Of a stretch of 64,000 nucleotides of DNA, positions 9,175 to 17,548 are shown one piece after another (within the stretch, counting starts at the first letter, position 1; the number at the start of each line of letters is the position of its first letter). Position numbers and translations under genes: made by a program. The stretch is from Colwellia sp. MB3u-45 (GTDB taxonomy: Bacteria; Pseudomonadota; Gammaproteobacteria; Enterobacterales; Alteromonadaceae), in assembly GCF_014077005.1 (NCBI RefSeq), contig NZ_JACGVC010000040.1, positions 1 to 64,000 on the forward strand, in the 5' to 3' direction. The notes under the pieces are model-generated. The model did no database searches and was not told where the DNA came from. It saw only the letters and a program-made list of their open reading frames with translations.

Positions 9175-9516
9175 CTAAACCCGACCGCCAGTAATTTTAT
9201 TAGCCCGGCCTTCTTCTTTAGCTTTTTCTGCTCTGCGTTTACGTACTTCTTTCGGGTCAGCAAGCAGTGGACGGTAAATTTCAATACGATCTAAGTCTTT
9301 CACCTTATCGGTTAATTTAGCTAAGCGATTCCAAATACCAACATTATTAACGGCTAAATCTATTTCAGGAAATTCTTCAACTATGCCAGAAGCTAAAATG
9401 GCTTGCTCTAACGTAGTGTTAGGCTCCACGGTACAGCTAATAATCTCTTGTCGTGTTGGTGTGCCGTAAACCACCTCAATCTCGAGTGGGGCTTGCACAT
9501 TAATTTCTTCACTCAT
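9175..9516 (-). CDS. rnfH: RnfH family ubiquitin-like protein
   Basis: This 113-residue product belongs to the RnfH family (UPF0125), a beta-grasp protein of uncertain role that is usually encoded next to ratA. Conserved segments are VEVVYGTP-like at the start, LAVNNVGIWNRLAKL and the DRIEIYRPLLADPKEVRKRRAEK stretch typical of the family end. It follows ratA by 50 bp on the same strand, so the two are probably co-transcribed. Function in the cell is not established by the sequence. Confidence 0.9.
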   Translation of the reverse strand: MSEEINVQAPLEIEVVYGTPTRQEIISCTVEPNTTLEQAILASGIVEEFPEIDLAVNNVGIWNRLAKLTDKVKDLDRIEIYRPLLADPKEVRKRRAEKAKEEGRANKITGGRV

Positions 9517-9566
9517 AACCTATTCGCTCATTTAATGTAAACTCTATTAATACACAGCTTATACCA

Positions 9567-9998
9567 CTAACCGTATACTTCTTTTGCTCGCTGAGTAAAC
9601 GCTTGCACCATATTATTGGCTAAATTATTAAATACTCGACCAAAAGCCAAATCAAACATTTTATTAGAAAATTCATAATCCAAGGTCAATTCAATTTTAC
9701 AGGCATCGTCAGATAAGGCTTTTAATTGCCAACCACCCACAAGAGACTTAAAAGGCCCGTCAACTAAACTCATTTTAACTTCTTGGTTACTAATGAGAAT
9801 ATTCTGCGTGGTGAACCATTTTTTCAGACCACCTTTAGACACTAATATCGCGGCTGTCATACTATGTTCGTCTTGGGCAACTATTTTACTATCACTACAA
9901 TTAGGTAAAAACTTTGGGTAGGCGATCACATCATTAATTAAAAAATACATGTCTTCTACACTGTGCATCACTAATGCACTACGGCTTATGTTTGGCAT
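9567..9998 (-). CDS. ratA: RatA-type START-like protein (ribosome association toxin / coenzyme Q-binding family)
   Basis: The 143-residue product is a SRPBCC/START-like single-domain protein with the family start (NISRSALVMHSVEDMYFLIND) and the end segment SNKMFDLAFGRVFNNLANNMVQAF. In E. coli RatA has been linked to blocking 30S-50S association; relatives bind ubiquinone. It is divergent from smpB and upstream of rnfH, the conserved smpB/ratA/rnfH arrangement. Which of the two proposed roles applies here cannot be told from the sequence. Confidence 0.92.
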   Translation of the reverse strand: MPNISRSALVMHSVEDMYFLINDVIAYPKFLPNCSDSKIVAQDEHSMTAAILVSKGGLKKWFTTQNILISNQEVKMSLVDGPFKSLVGGWQLKALSDDACKIELTLDYEFSNKMFDLAFGRVFNNLANNMVQAFTQRAKEVYG

Positions 9999-10149
9999 TC
10001 ACCCTCCAATTCTCAAGGGCGCTATCATAGCAAATGTCTTTTAAAAACGCATTAAAGTGAAAAATGATAAATAAGCCATTTAAATAACAGCAATACTCCG
10101 TATAATGTTGATGATTGCTATTTTTGGTAGCAAACAAAATGGAAATATA

Positions 10150-10632
10150 ATGGCAAAGAAAAAGAAATCAAGCAGCAATACTATTGCTCTAAATAAAAAA
10201 GCACGTCATAACTATACCCTCACTGATAAGTTTGAAGGCGGAATGAGCTTACAGGGCTGGGAAATTAAAAGTATACGCAGCGGAAAGGTAAATATATCTG
10301 ACTGTTACGTACACATAAAAAATGGTGAAGCCTATTTACTTGGCGCTGAAATAATGCCGCTTAACGCCGCTTCTAGTCACGTGGTTTGTGATCCTAATCG
10401 TGACCGAAAATTACTCTTAAACCGTCGAGAGCTAGAGAAAATTATTGCCGCTGTAGAGCGCGATGGTTATTCCTTAATCGCCACTGCAATGTATTGGAAA
10501 GCTTGTTGGGTTAAATTAGAGTTTTATTTGGGCAAAGGTAAAAAAGACCACGATAAACGTGCTGACATTAAAGACCGAGAATGGGCAGTTGATAAAGGCC
10601 GTTTAATGAAAAATAGAAACTTAGACAGATAA
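10150..10632 (+). CDS. smpB: SsrA-binding protein SmpB
   Basis: SmpB binds tmRNA and brings it to stalled ribosomes for trans-translation. The 160-residue product has a basic N-terminus (MAKKKK), the core segment [24 protein letters not shown] and a Lys/Arg-rich C-terminal tail. An in-frame ATG at 10105 would add 15 unlikely residues; the ATG at 10150 has GGA upstream and gives the family start. The tmRNA gene follows only 112 bp downstream with its own promoter. Confidence 0.97.
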   Translation: MAKKKKSSSNTIALNKKARHNYTLTDKFEGGMSLQGWEIKSIRSGKVNISDCYVHIKNGEAYLLGAEIMPLNAASSHVVCDPNRDRKLLLNRRELEKIIAAVERDGYSLIATAMYWKACWVKLEFYLGKGKKDHDKRADIKDREWAVDKGRLMKNRNLDR

Positions 10633-10651
10633 TTGATTAAAAAATATCACG

Positions 10652-10680
10652 TTGTCTATTTAAGCCAAGCGTTGTATAAT
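10652..10680 (+). promoter_or_regulatory. Sigma-70 promoter of the tmRNA gene
   Basis: TTGTCT (10652-10657) and a perfect TATAAT (10675-10680) are separated by 17 bp. They lie between smpB and the mature tmRNA 5' end, about 65 bp upstream of it, leaving room for a precursor leader. Confidence 0.85.
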
Positions 10681-10744
10681 GCGCTGCATAGACTTATATA
10701 GTTTATGGCAGCAAAGAGTAGAAAAGAAGTAAAGAGTAAGCTTT

Positions 10745-11094
10745 GGGGCGGATCTAGGATTCGACGAGATTCATGAAACCCGAGGTGCATGCCCAGGGGC
10801 GGTTTGCCTGGTAAAAAGCCGCAAAACTATAATTGCAAACGACGAAACGTTCGCACTAGCCGCTTAGGCTAGCCATCGCCTCAAAAATTCTCCTATTGTT
10901 TAGAGGATCGATGGTCACCCCAAATAGGATAGCGAGGGAAGCACGCTTAAGGCTGAACCGCGAAATAGTATTAAGCTCACCATGACGAAGCCTGTCGGTT
11001 GGCGTCCAAGTGGTTAAATAAATGATCGACTAAGCATGTAGTACCAAGGATGTAGGCTTTTCGGACGGGGGTTCGATTCCCCCCCGCTCCACCA
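10745..11094 (+). ncRNA. ssrA: Transfer-messenger RNA (tmRNA, SsrA)
   Basis: The 350-nt RNA begins GGGGCGG, which pairs with CCGCTCC just before the ACCA end, forming the tRNA-like acceptor stem. The T arm GGGGGTTCGATTCCCCC is present near the 3' end. The tag reading frame runs from GCA at 10835 to TAG at 10867 and encodes ANDETFALAA, a variant of the E. coli tag ANDENYALAA that keeps the protease-recognised ALAA end. It is adjacent to its partner smpB and followed by a terminator. Confidence 0.97.
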
Positions 11095-11174
11095 AAATAA
11101 AGACCGTTTTTAGTCCATTAGTTATACCTAGTAACTTTTAGATTTGGCCATAGTCTGGCAACAGACTATGATAG

Positions 11175-11199
11175 AAAACCGCTTAATTGCGGTTTTTTT
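11175..11199 (+). terminator. Terminator of the tmRNA gene
   Basis: AAAACCGC pairs with GCGGTTTT around TTAATT and a run of seven T follows. It lies about 80 bp past the mature 3' end. Confidence 0.88.
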
Positions 11200-11367
11200 A
11201 TGTCTAAAATTTACAAAACAACCTGCACTCATAGTATCAAGGACTCTGCCCCCATTGATTACATAAATTTAAGGACAAGCTAAAAGCGAGTAATAAACCT
11301 AGATATGTCGCTTATACTATGAAATATAAGGTAAAATAGTGACAAAATATTCTACTTAAAAGAACTA

Positions 11368-12066
11368 ATGGCAAATTTTAAGACTCACTTCAATATAGCG
11401 GCTGCTTGTACAGGTATTAGCTCTGCAGTGCTATTATCAGCAGGTCATACTGACATCAATACAGCATTATGGTTTTGGTTTTTAGGTACTATCGGGGGAT
11501 TGTTACCTGATATTGATTCCGACAACTCGACATCACTTGATATTATTTTCAATATATTTACCGCCGTCATTCTGCTGATGGTTTTGCGCTATATTACCGG
11601 AGAGCATTTTAGAGAGATCCGTTTTATTGAGTTGCTGGTAATACCTTTAGCCGTTTATAGCATAATGAAATGGCTGATCAGGCCGTTATTTGAAAAAGTG
11701 ACGGTTCACCGGGGCAGCTGTCATTCTCTGTTATTCCTTATTTTATGCGGCCTACTAACAACGCAGCTAACTTGGATATTCAATAACGAATATGCCACTA
11801 AGTCGGCTATCCTTGCCTTACTTTCAGGTGGGTTTGTTTTCTTTGGCGGGCTTATTCATTTAATTTTAGATGAGATATACAGTGTTGATTTAAGTAATAT
11901 CCGCATTAAACGCTCTTTCGGTACAGCCCTGAAAATAGCCTATTTTAAAAGTAAAGGTGCAACATTTATGATGTTAGTTGCCAGCATCGCATTAGGCTAT
12001 ATGCTACCGGAAACTGATACAACAATGAATTTATTAGCAGATTGGTCAGCTTTTAATTTCTACTAA
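11368..12066 (+). CDS. YdjM-like membrane-bound metal-dependent hydrolase family protein
   Basis: The 232-residue protein has about five hydrophobic segments and the conserved motifs of the YdjM/DUF457 family: an N-terminal His region (FKTHFNIAA), LPDIDSD near 48-54, HRGSCHSLL near 113-121 and HLILDEI near 164. These His and Asp residues suggest a metal site on the inner membrane. YdjM of E. coli is SOS-regulated, but no LexA box was seen here. The substrate is unknown. A terminator shared with the convergent VOC gene follows. Confidence 0.85.
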   Translation: MANFKTHFNIAAACTGISSAVLLSAGHTDINTALWFWFLGTIGGLLPDIDSDNSTSLDIIFNIFTAVILLMVLRYITGEHFREIRFIELLVIPLAVYSIMKWLIRPLFEKVTVHRGSCHSLLFLILCGLLTTQLTWIFNNEYATKSAILALLSGGFVFFGGLIHLILDEIYSVDLSNIRIKRSFGTALKIAYFKSKGATFMMLVASIALGYMLPETDTTMNLLADWSAFNFY

Positions 12067-12130
12067 GAAGAGCACCAGTCGATTGATATTGAGGGAATAT
12101 ATACTGTCTGTTGGACGTCATATTTTCACA

Positions 12131-12160
12131 AAAAAAAGACACTAAAACGTGTCTTTTTTT
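12131..12160. terminator. Bidirectional terminator
   Basis: AAAAAAAGACAC pairs with GTGTCTTTTTTT around a 6-nt loop. It has a T run on both strands and lies between convergent genes (YdjM-like and VOC). Confidence 0.85.
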
Positions 12161-12214
12161 ATCTCTTATTGCTCTCTAAAATTTTCAATTAGCCTATTTT
12201 ACCAGGCTAACTTT

Positions 12215-12595
12215 TTACCCCATACGATGCAGGGCACAAATTTTATTACCTGATGGATCACGTAAATAAGCAAGGTAAAGATTACCAATCGGTGCACTTC
12301 TAACACCTGGTGCGTCTTCACAAGCAACACCACCATTAGCAACACCCGCCGCTTGCCATGCATCAGCTTGCTCAGGAGACGTAGCAGCAAAACCAATAGT
12401 GCTGCCATTACCATGACCGGCTTCTTCACCGTTTATTGGCTTAGTTAGGGCGAGAATTCCATTGTCAGTAAAATAAAAGCACCGACCTTTTTCATCCATT
12501 ACACCCGGTTTATGGCCTAGTTCACCTAAAATGGCATCGTAAAATACTTTTGATGCTTTTACGTCGTTCGCACCTATCATGATATGACTAAACAT
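12215..12595 (-). CDS. VOC family (glyoxalase/dioxygenase superfamily) protein
   Basis: The 126-residue protein is a single VOC domain: FSHIMIGANDVKASKVFYDAIL at the start, a Gly-rich middle and LAYLRDPSGNKICALHR at the end. Members are metal enzymes such as glyoxalases, or resistance proteins. His4 could be a metal ligand, but the usual Glu in the last strand appears replaced in KICALH, so activity is uncertain. It stands alone; a perfect 13-bp inverted repeat (12631-12665) lies just upstream. Confidence 0.85.
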   Translation of the reverse strand: MFSHIMIGANDVKASKVFYDAILGELGHKPGVMDEKGRCFYFTDNGILALTKPINGEEAGHGNGSTIGFAATSPEQADAWQAAGVANGGVACEDAPGVRSAPIGNLYLAYLRDPSGNKICALHRMG

Positions 12596-12630
12596 TTAAT
12601 TTTCCTTTTTAATTGAACAAAAACACCAAG

Positions 12631-12665
12631 GGCGTTAGCTAAATTTTTAAATGATTTAGCTAACG
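12631..12665 (-). promoter_or_regulatory. Perfect 13-bp inverted repeat upstream of the VOC gene
   Basis: GCGTTAGCTAAAT is repeated in inverted form after a 9-base spacer. It lies 36-70 bp upstream of the VOC start and about 230 bp past the end of the RND gene. It could be an operator, a 5' UTR hairpin or a late terminator of the pump operon. No T run follows on the minus strand, which argues against a strong terminator. Confidence 0.6.
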
Positions 12666-12897
12666 CTTTAGTATCTAAAACTGCCTCTAGCATGCACGAT
12701 AAGCAGTTAATAACACAATAAAAAATTTGCATAACTTATAAAGTTTATAAGTCCTGTTTTAGCCAACAGCCTTAACTCCTGGGTTTTAATTGACCTGTTG
12801 AGTCACAACTTGCCAAGTCTTAGCTTGGTACTTGACGGCATAAACGCCAATATACAACACTCAGCAGAAGGTTTAACTGGTCTTTACTTTCAGTTAT
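12666..12897. other. Spacer between the RND pump and VOC genes
   Basis: The only notable structure is an AT-rich palindrome ACTTATAAA-G-TTTATAAGT at 12734-12752. No supported gene or clear terminator was seen. Confidence 0.5.
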
Positions 12898-15800
12898 CTA
12901 TACGTCATTTATTAACACATCATTTGTTAATAAATCTTCACTGTTAGCACTGCGGTTTTCTGCTATCCACAAATAAAATACCGGTAACACGAACAAGGTG
13001 AAAAATGTGCCAATGGCCATACCGGCAACTAAAATAATACCTATGCTATTTCTTGCCTCTGCACCAGCGCCAGTAACTAATACTAGCGGAAAGTGGCCCA
13101 GTATGGTTGCCGCTGTGGTCATTAATATGGGTCGTAAACGTGTCGTTGCTGACTCAATAACGGCGTCAAATTTACTGCTGCCTGCTTCTTGTAAATGATT
13201 GGCGAATTCGACAATTAAAATACCATTTTTCGCGATGAGTCCCACTAAGGTGACTAAGCCAATTTGCGAGTAAATATTTATCGTGGTTAACTCCAAAAAT
13301 GGTAGTAATAATGCCCCAGACAAGGCTAATGGCACACAGCCGAGTAATATCACTAACGGGTCACGATAACTATTAAATTGAATCGCTAATACTAAGAAAA
13401 CAATGACTAAAGATATTGCCATGACGGTGATTAAACTATTACCTTCAGCACGAATTTGACGCGATTCACCGGCATAATCTAAGTTGTAGTTATTGGGTAA
13501 CATATCAGCCGCTGCTGACTCTAAGGTTTGTAATGCCTGCTCTTTTGTTACCCCAGGTAATATTCCACCATAAACCCTAAACGAATTTTGTTGACCAAAC
13601 GAGCCTAAGGTTCTGGGCACTGTGCGATATTTAATTTCAGTAAATGCCGATACCGGTATTAACACACCCGCGGGTGTTTTCACGGTTAGGTTTAATATTT
13701 TTTCAGGTTGTGAGCTGATATTATCAGCGACCATTGGAATAACCCTATATGCCTTGCCATTAGCATCAAAGCGATTGACATAATTGCTGGAAAGATAGGT
13801 TGATAACTGGCTACTCACGTTAGCCACCGTCATACCTAAGTCAGCAATTTTATCTCGGTCTATTTTTAGTTCAACCTGCGGTAAATCAATTTTTAAATCC
13901 GTATCGGCATAAAGAAATTCGCCACTTTGAAATGCCGCACCCACCAGTTTGTCAGCGTACAATTTCATTTCACTGTAGGGCGATGAAGACTTAACCACCA
14001 GCTCAACATCAAACTGCCCTGCGGTAGGCAATGGCGAAGGTAAAATAGGTAGCAAGTTTAAACCTTCAGAGCTCTGTAGACGCCCATAAACTTCAGGCAG
14101 CATTTCTTGAATGCTTTTATCTCGTTTATCATTACTGACAAATTCAAGACCGCTAAAACCACCGCTACTAAATATTATCTGCCATATCTCTTTGCTACCT
14201 TCTGTTTCTAGTAAGGTTTTAGCGACACTGGCGACATTATCTTCACTGTATTTTAATGAGGCATCGGGTGGGGATTGTACAATAATGAAAACGCTGCTTT
14301 GATCTTCAGTCGGCGCTAGCTCTTTTGCTGACATTAAATAAAAAGGCACAATTAATAACGAAACAATCAGGGCAAAAAAGAACAACTGTCCTTGCCAGTG
14401 AAAAGTTTTTGCTAATAATCGACCATAAAAATTTTGTAAATGCTCAAATGCGTGGTTAACCTTAACGGTTAATTTACCTTCTTTACCACCTTCACTTGAT
14501 ACATAAGCACTCATTATCGGTGACAAGGTAACGGCAACCACGCCAGAAATGAGTACAGCGATAGCCAAGGTAAAAGCAAACTCTTTAAATAAAACCCCGG
14601 TTAAGCCTGATAAAAAGCCAATCGGTATATAAACTACGGCCAAAGTTAAGGTCATGGCAATAATTGGCACCAGCAGTTGTCGAGAGCTCATCAAAGCGGC
14701 TTGTATACGTGGCACACCAGCGCGCATATGTCGGGCAACGTTTTCAACCACCACAATAGCGTCGTCTACCACTAAGCCAACCGATAAAACGATGGCTAAT
14801 ACGGTGAGTAAGTTCAAACTAAAGCCCATCAACCAAATAGCGGCAATGGCGCCTAATATAGAAATAGGAATGGTCACTAAAGGCACTAAGGCCGCTCTAA
14901 ATGACCCCATTAACACCACAACAACAATACCGACTAACACTATGGTTTCCATGAGTGTGGTGATAATTTCTTGTAACGCGTCTCGCATATAAAGTGTGCC
15001 GTCGTAGGCAATATCTATTTTAATATGTGGTGAGGCGGCATTGATTTCATCAAGCACTGTATAAAGTTCATCGCCGATGGAAATTTCATTCGCACCAGGT
15101 AAAGGCCAAACCGAAATATAAACGGTATCTTTACCATTAAAACGCGCGGTAGCCGTGGCTTGCTCGGCGCTATACTCTACCCGCGCAACGTCTTTTAAAT
15201 ACACGACCGCGTTATCGCTTTGCTTAACAATTAACTGTTCAAACTCACTGACCGACGACATTTGTGTATTGGCCACAATATCGATTTTTTGCCGCGCGTT
15301 TTCACTATAACCTAACGTTGAAATACGGTTATTATCCGCCAAGGCTTGATAGACTTCATCAGCGCTAAGATTGAAAATATTTAATTTGTCAGCATCAAGC
15401 CAAACCCTCATTGCTGGAGTTCGGGCGCCTTCAATACCGACCTTTTGTACCCCGTCAATATTGTTAATAATCGGGTTGATTTCTCGTGTAAGGTAGTCGG
15501 TAATTTGCGCGAGTGTTGAACCTTCTGATGCCACATTAAGATAAAACACAGCGAAAGGTCTATCGGTTCTTGTTACAGTAACAAAAGGGTCTTCTGCACC
15601 GGCCGGCAACTCAAATTTTATTTGATTAAGGCGAGTGTTTAGCTCAGATAACGCGTCGGTACTATTTTGATTAAGCTTAAGCCAGGCTGTTACTTTACTT
15701 TGGCCTGAGCTAGTGCTTGATTCGACAAAATCAACCCCAGGAACGGTTGATGCTACTCGCTCTACTGGGTCGGTAACAAAACCTTTAACCACATCAGCAG

Positions 15801-15987
15801 AAGCGCCGGTATAGTTAGTGGTTATTTCCAGTGAAGCCCCTTCAATTTTAGGAAATTGTAATACCGATATCGCATTAACCGCCCATAAACCCACCAAACA
15901 AATAAATATCGATAATACGGTGGACACTACAGGTTTTCGAACAAAAACATCCATAAGATGTTTCGATGAAGATAATTCTTTTAGCAT
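12898..15987 (-). CDS. RND multidrug efflux transporter (HAE1 family, inner membrane pump)
   Basis: This 1029-residue proton-driven pump exports small toxic compounds across the envelope with an adaptor and an outer membrane channel. It has the RND layout: a first membrane helix near 20-40, two large periplasmic loops and twelve membrane helices. The proton-relay motifs are intact: GLVVDDAIVVVENV in TM4 (two Asp) and GLIAKNGILIVEFAN in TM10 (Lys). It follows the adaptor gene by 8 bp in an operon. No TolC-type gene is nearby, so it probably uses a channel encoded elsewhere. The substrate cannot be inferred. Confidence 0.95.
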   Translation of the reverse strand: MLKELSSSKHLMDVFVRKPVVSTVLSIFICLVGLWAVNAISVLQFPKIEGASLEITTNYTGASADVVKGFVTDPVERVASTVPGVDFVESSTSSGQSKVTAWLKLNQNSTDALSELNTRLNQIKFELPAGAEDPFVTVTRTDRPFAVFYLNVASEGSTLAQITDYLTREINPIINNIDGVQKVGIEGARTPAMRVWLDADKLNIFNLSADEVYQALADNNRISTLGYSENARQKIDIVANTQMSSVSEFEQLIVKQSDNAVVYLKDVARVEYSAEQATATARFNGKDTVYISVWPLPGANEISIGDELYTVLDEINAASPHIKIDIAYDGTLYMRDALQEIITTLMETIVLVGIVVVVLMGSFRAALVPLVTIPISILGAIAAIWLMGFSLNLLTVLAIVLSVGLVVDDAIVVVENVARHMRAGVPRIQAALMSSRQLLVPIIAMTLTLAVVYIPIGFLSGLTGVLFKEFAFTLAIAVLISGVVAVTLSPIMSAYVSSEGGKEGKLTVKVNHAFEHLQNFYGRLLAKTFHWQGQLFFFALIVSLLIVPFYLMSAKELAPTEDQSSVFIIVQSPPDASLKYSEDNVASVAKTLLETEGSKEIWQIIFSSGGFSGLEFVSNDKRDKSIQEMLPEVYGRLQSSEGLNLLPILPSPLPTAGQFDVELVVKSSSPYSEMKLYADKLVGAAFQSGEFLYADTDLKIDLPQVELKIDRDKIADLGMTVANVSSQLSTYLSSNYVNRFDANGKAYRVIPMVADNISSQPEKILNLTVKTPAGVLIPVSAFTEIKYRTVPRTLGSFGQQNSFRVYGGILPGVTKEQALQTLESAAADMLPNNYNLDYAGESRQIRAEGNSLITVMAISLVIVFLVLAIQFNSYRDPLVILLGCVPLALSGALLLPFLELTTINIYSQIGLVTLVGLIAKNGILIVEFANHLQEAGSSKFDAVIESATTRLRPILMTTAATILGHFPLVLVTGAGAEARNSIGIILVAGMAIGTFFTLFVLPVFYLWIAENRSANSEDLLTNDVLINDV

Positions 15988-15995
15988 GACTATTC

Positions 15996-17087
15996 CTATC
16001 CGCCTAAGTTATCTTGATCAAAGTAAGTTTTTAAACCTTGGCGCAATTTAAATGCTCCTTTGGCGGCGATCAAATCGTCTACCTTGAGTCCTTTAATCAC
16101 AATAACTTGCTCGTCGATTCTATCACCCAAAACAATTTTTTCTCTGCTCGCGCGATAATCGCCTTGCTCATCTTTAATCAGTTTAAAAACATAATCGCCC
16201 AGCTGATCACGCACAATCGCCAAGTTTGGCACTGTGATCACAGATTGGGCCGGCATAATGGGTAAGGCAACTTTAACTAATTGATTGGCTTTAATGTCCA
16301 GCGCTGAATTAAACACCTTGGCTCGATACTTAAGTTGACGAGAGTCTTGGCTATATAAAGACGCTACTGAACTGATCATGGCTTCACTGCTAATGCCGGT
16401 TGAAGCAGCATCAGCATTTACGGTAATTTCAACGCTACTATTTACCGGTAATTGTGCATAGGTTTGTGGGACCTTAAAATCTACCCAAATATAGTTTTCA
16501 AGACCGAGCAGGTCGGTAATGTCAGCGTTTTTATCAAGAAACTGTCCAAGATTAATATTATGAATACCGACACTGGCATCAAAAGGTGCCGTAATGATTT
16601 TTTTTGCAATAATGGCTTCTAAACGCGTCGTATCAGCGATAGCAATGCTATATTCTGCTTGTGCTAAGTCGACACTTTCTTTACTGATGCGACTTGCTTT
16701 TTCTAGCGTGATATAACGCTGCAGTGTGCGTTTTTTCAATTTCATCGTCGCCTTAGCTGAGGCCAATGACGCTAACTCTTCACTATGATCTAATTCAACT
16801 AATACTTGGCCTTTTTTAACCCTATCGCCTGAGGCCATATTAAGTTTGCTGACCTTGCCAGCCAGTTCGTTTTTCAAGGTGATATATTTAACCGCTTGCC
16901 CTTCACCAATGACAGATATTTGTTTTTGGTAAGTAACACCTTGCGCCCGAAAGGCTTGTACTTTTGCACTAGGCTCAGGTCCAGATTGCATTTTCTGGCC
17001 ACCTGACAATGACGCTTTATAATAAAACAAGCCACCAACAACAGCAGACACAATAACAACAACAATAAACCAACGGATTAATTTCAT
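15996..17087 (-). CDS. Periplasmic adaptor of an RND efflux pump (HlyD/MFP family)
   Basis: The 363-residue protein bridges the pump to an outer membrane channel. It has one N-terminal membrane anchor (about 6-25, no lipobox), a lipoyl half-motif around ELAGKVSKLNMASGDRVKKGQVLVELD, a short helical hairpin (about 100-145), the second lipoyl half ITAPFDASVGI and beta-barrel/membrane-proximal domains. It is the first gene of a two-gene operon. No dedicated regulator lies next to it. Confidence 0.93.
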   Translation of the reverse strand: MKLIRWFIVVVIVSAVVGGLFYYKASLSGGQKMQSGPEPSAKVQAFRAQGVTYQKQISVIGEGQAVKYITLKNELAGKVSKLNMASGDRVKKGQVLVELDHSEELASLASAKATMKLKKRTLQRYITLEKASRISKESVDLAQAEYSIAIADTTRLEAIIAKKIITAPFDASVGIHNINLGQFLDKNADITDLLGLENYIWVDFKVPQTYAQLPVNSSVEITVNADAASTGISSEAMISSVASLYSQDSRQLKYRAKVFNSALDIKANQLVKVALPIMPAQSVITVPNLAIVRDQLGDYVFKLIKDEQGDYRASREKIVLGDRIDEQVIVIKGLKVDDLIAAKGAFKLRQGLKTYFDQDNLGG

Positions 17088-17548
17088 AACGCTTTCCTAA
17101 GGTAAAATATCGCAGCAATCCCATGCCGACGACACACCTGTAAAAATGTTTCACAGGGTATAACCTCAATCACAATTGAGGTCGATAATTAATTCATAAT
17201 ATTTCTATCAACACCACGGATAACCTAACCTTGTGCTGATATAGAGAGTGCTAATAGTGACTAAACTTCAATCAGATTAAGTGTAGACAAAAACGGCCAT
17301 TATTTTGTCATACAAAAGTGAAAAGCAAAAGAAAATACAGCTAACTAACCACATCATTACATTATTGCCCACTTGTGCTCATTAAACTTAATGGAACGGG
17401 TCTGTTTTTTAGTGGTCTGCTATCACATTAATTTAACTTACGTTAATATACCCACTCTACTTCAAGATGCAGTTTCAGGGCTAAATAGTGAAGTAAAGTA
17501 GGTATGTAACCCTGAAAATTTCTTAATCGCAAATTACTGGAGCACCTT
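17088..17548. other. Intergenic region between the adaptor and M20 peptidase genes
   Basis: This 461-bp region separates divergent genes and must contain both promoters, but none is clear by eye. An inverted pair TTTCAGGG (17473-17480) and CCCTGAAA (17510-17517) lies 30-75 bp upstream of the peptidase start and could act as a leader hairpin. Nothing else was recognised. Confidence 0.45.

Noticed and set aside
10105-10149. Upstream ATG extension of smpB
   Set aside because: It would add 15 residues not found in the family; the ATG at 10150 has a better ribosome site and the normal start.
14654-14992. 112-codon plus-strand frame inside the RND pump gene
   Set aside because: It is antisense to conserved transporter sequence and has no domain features.
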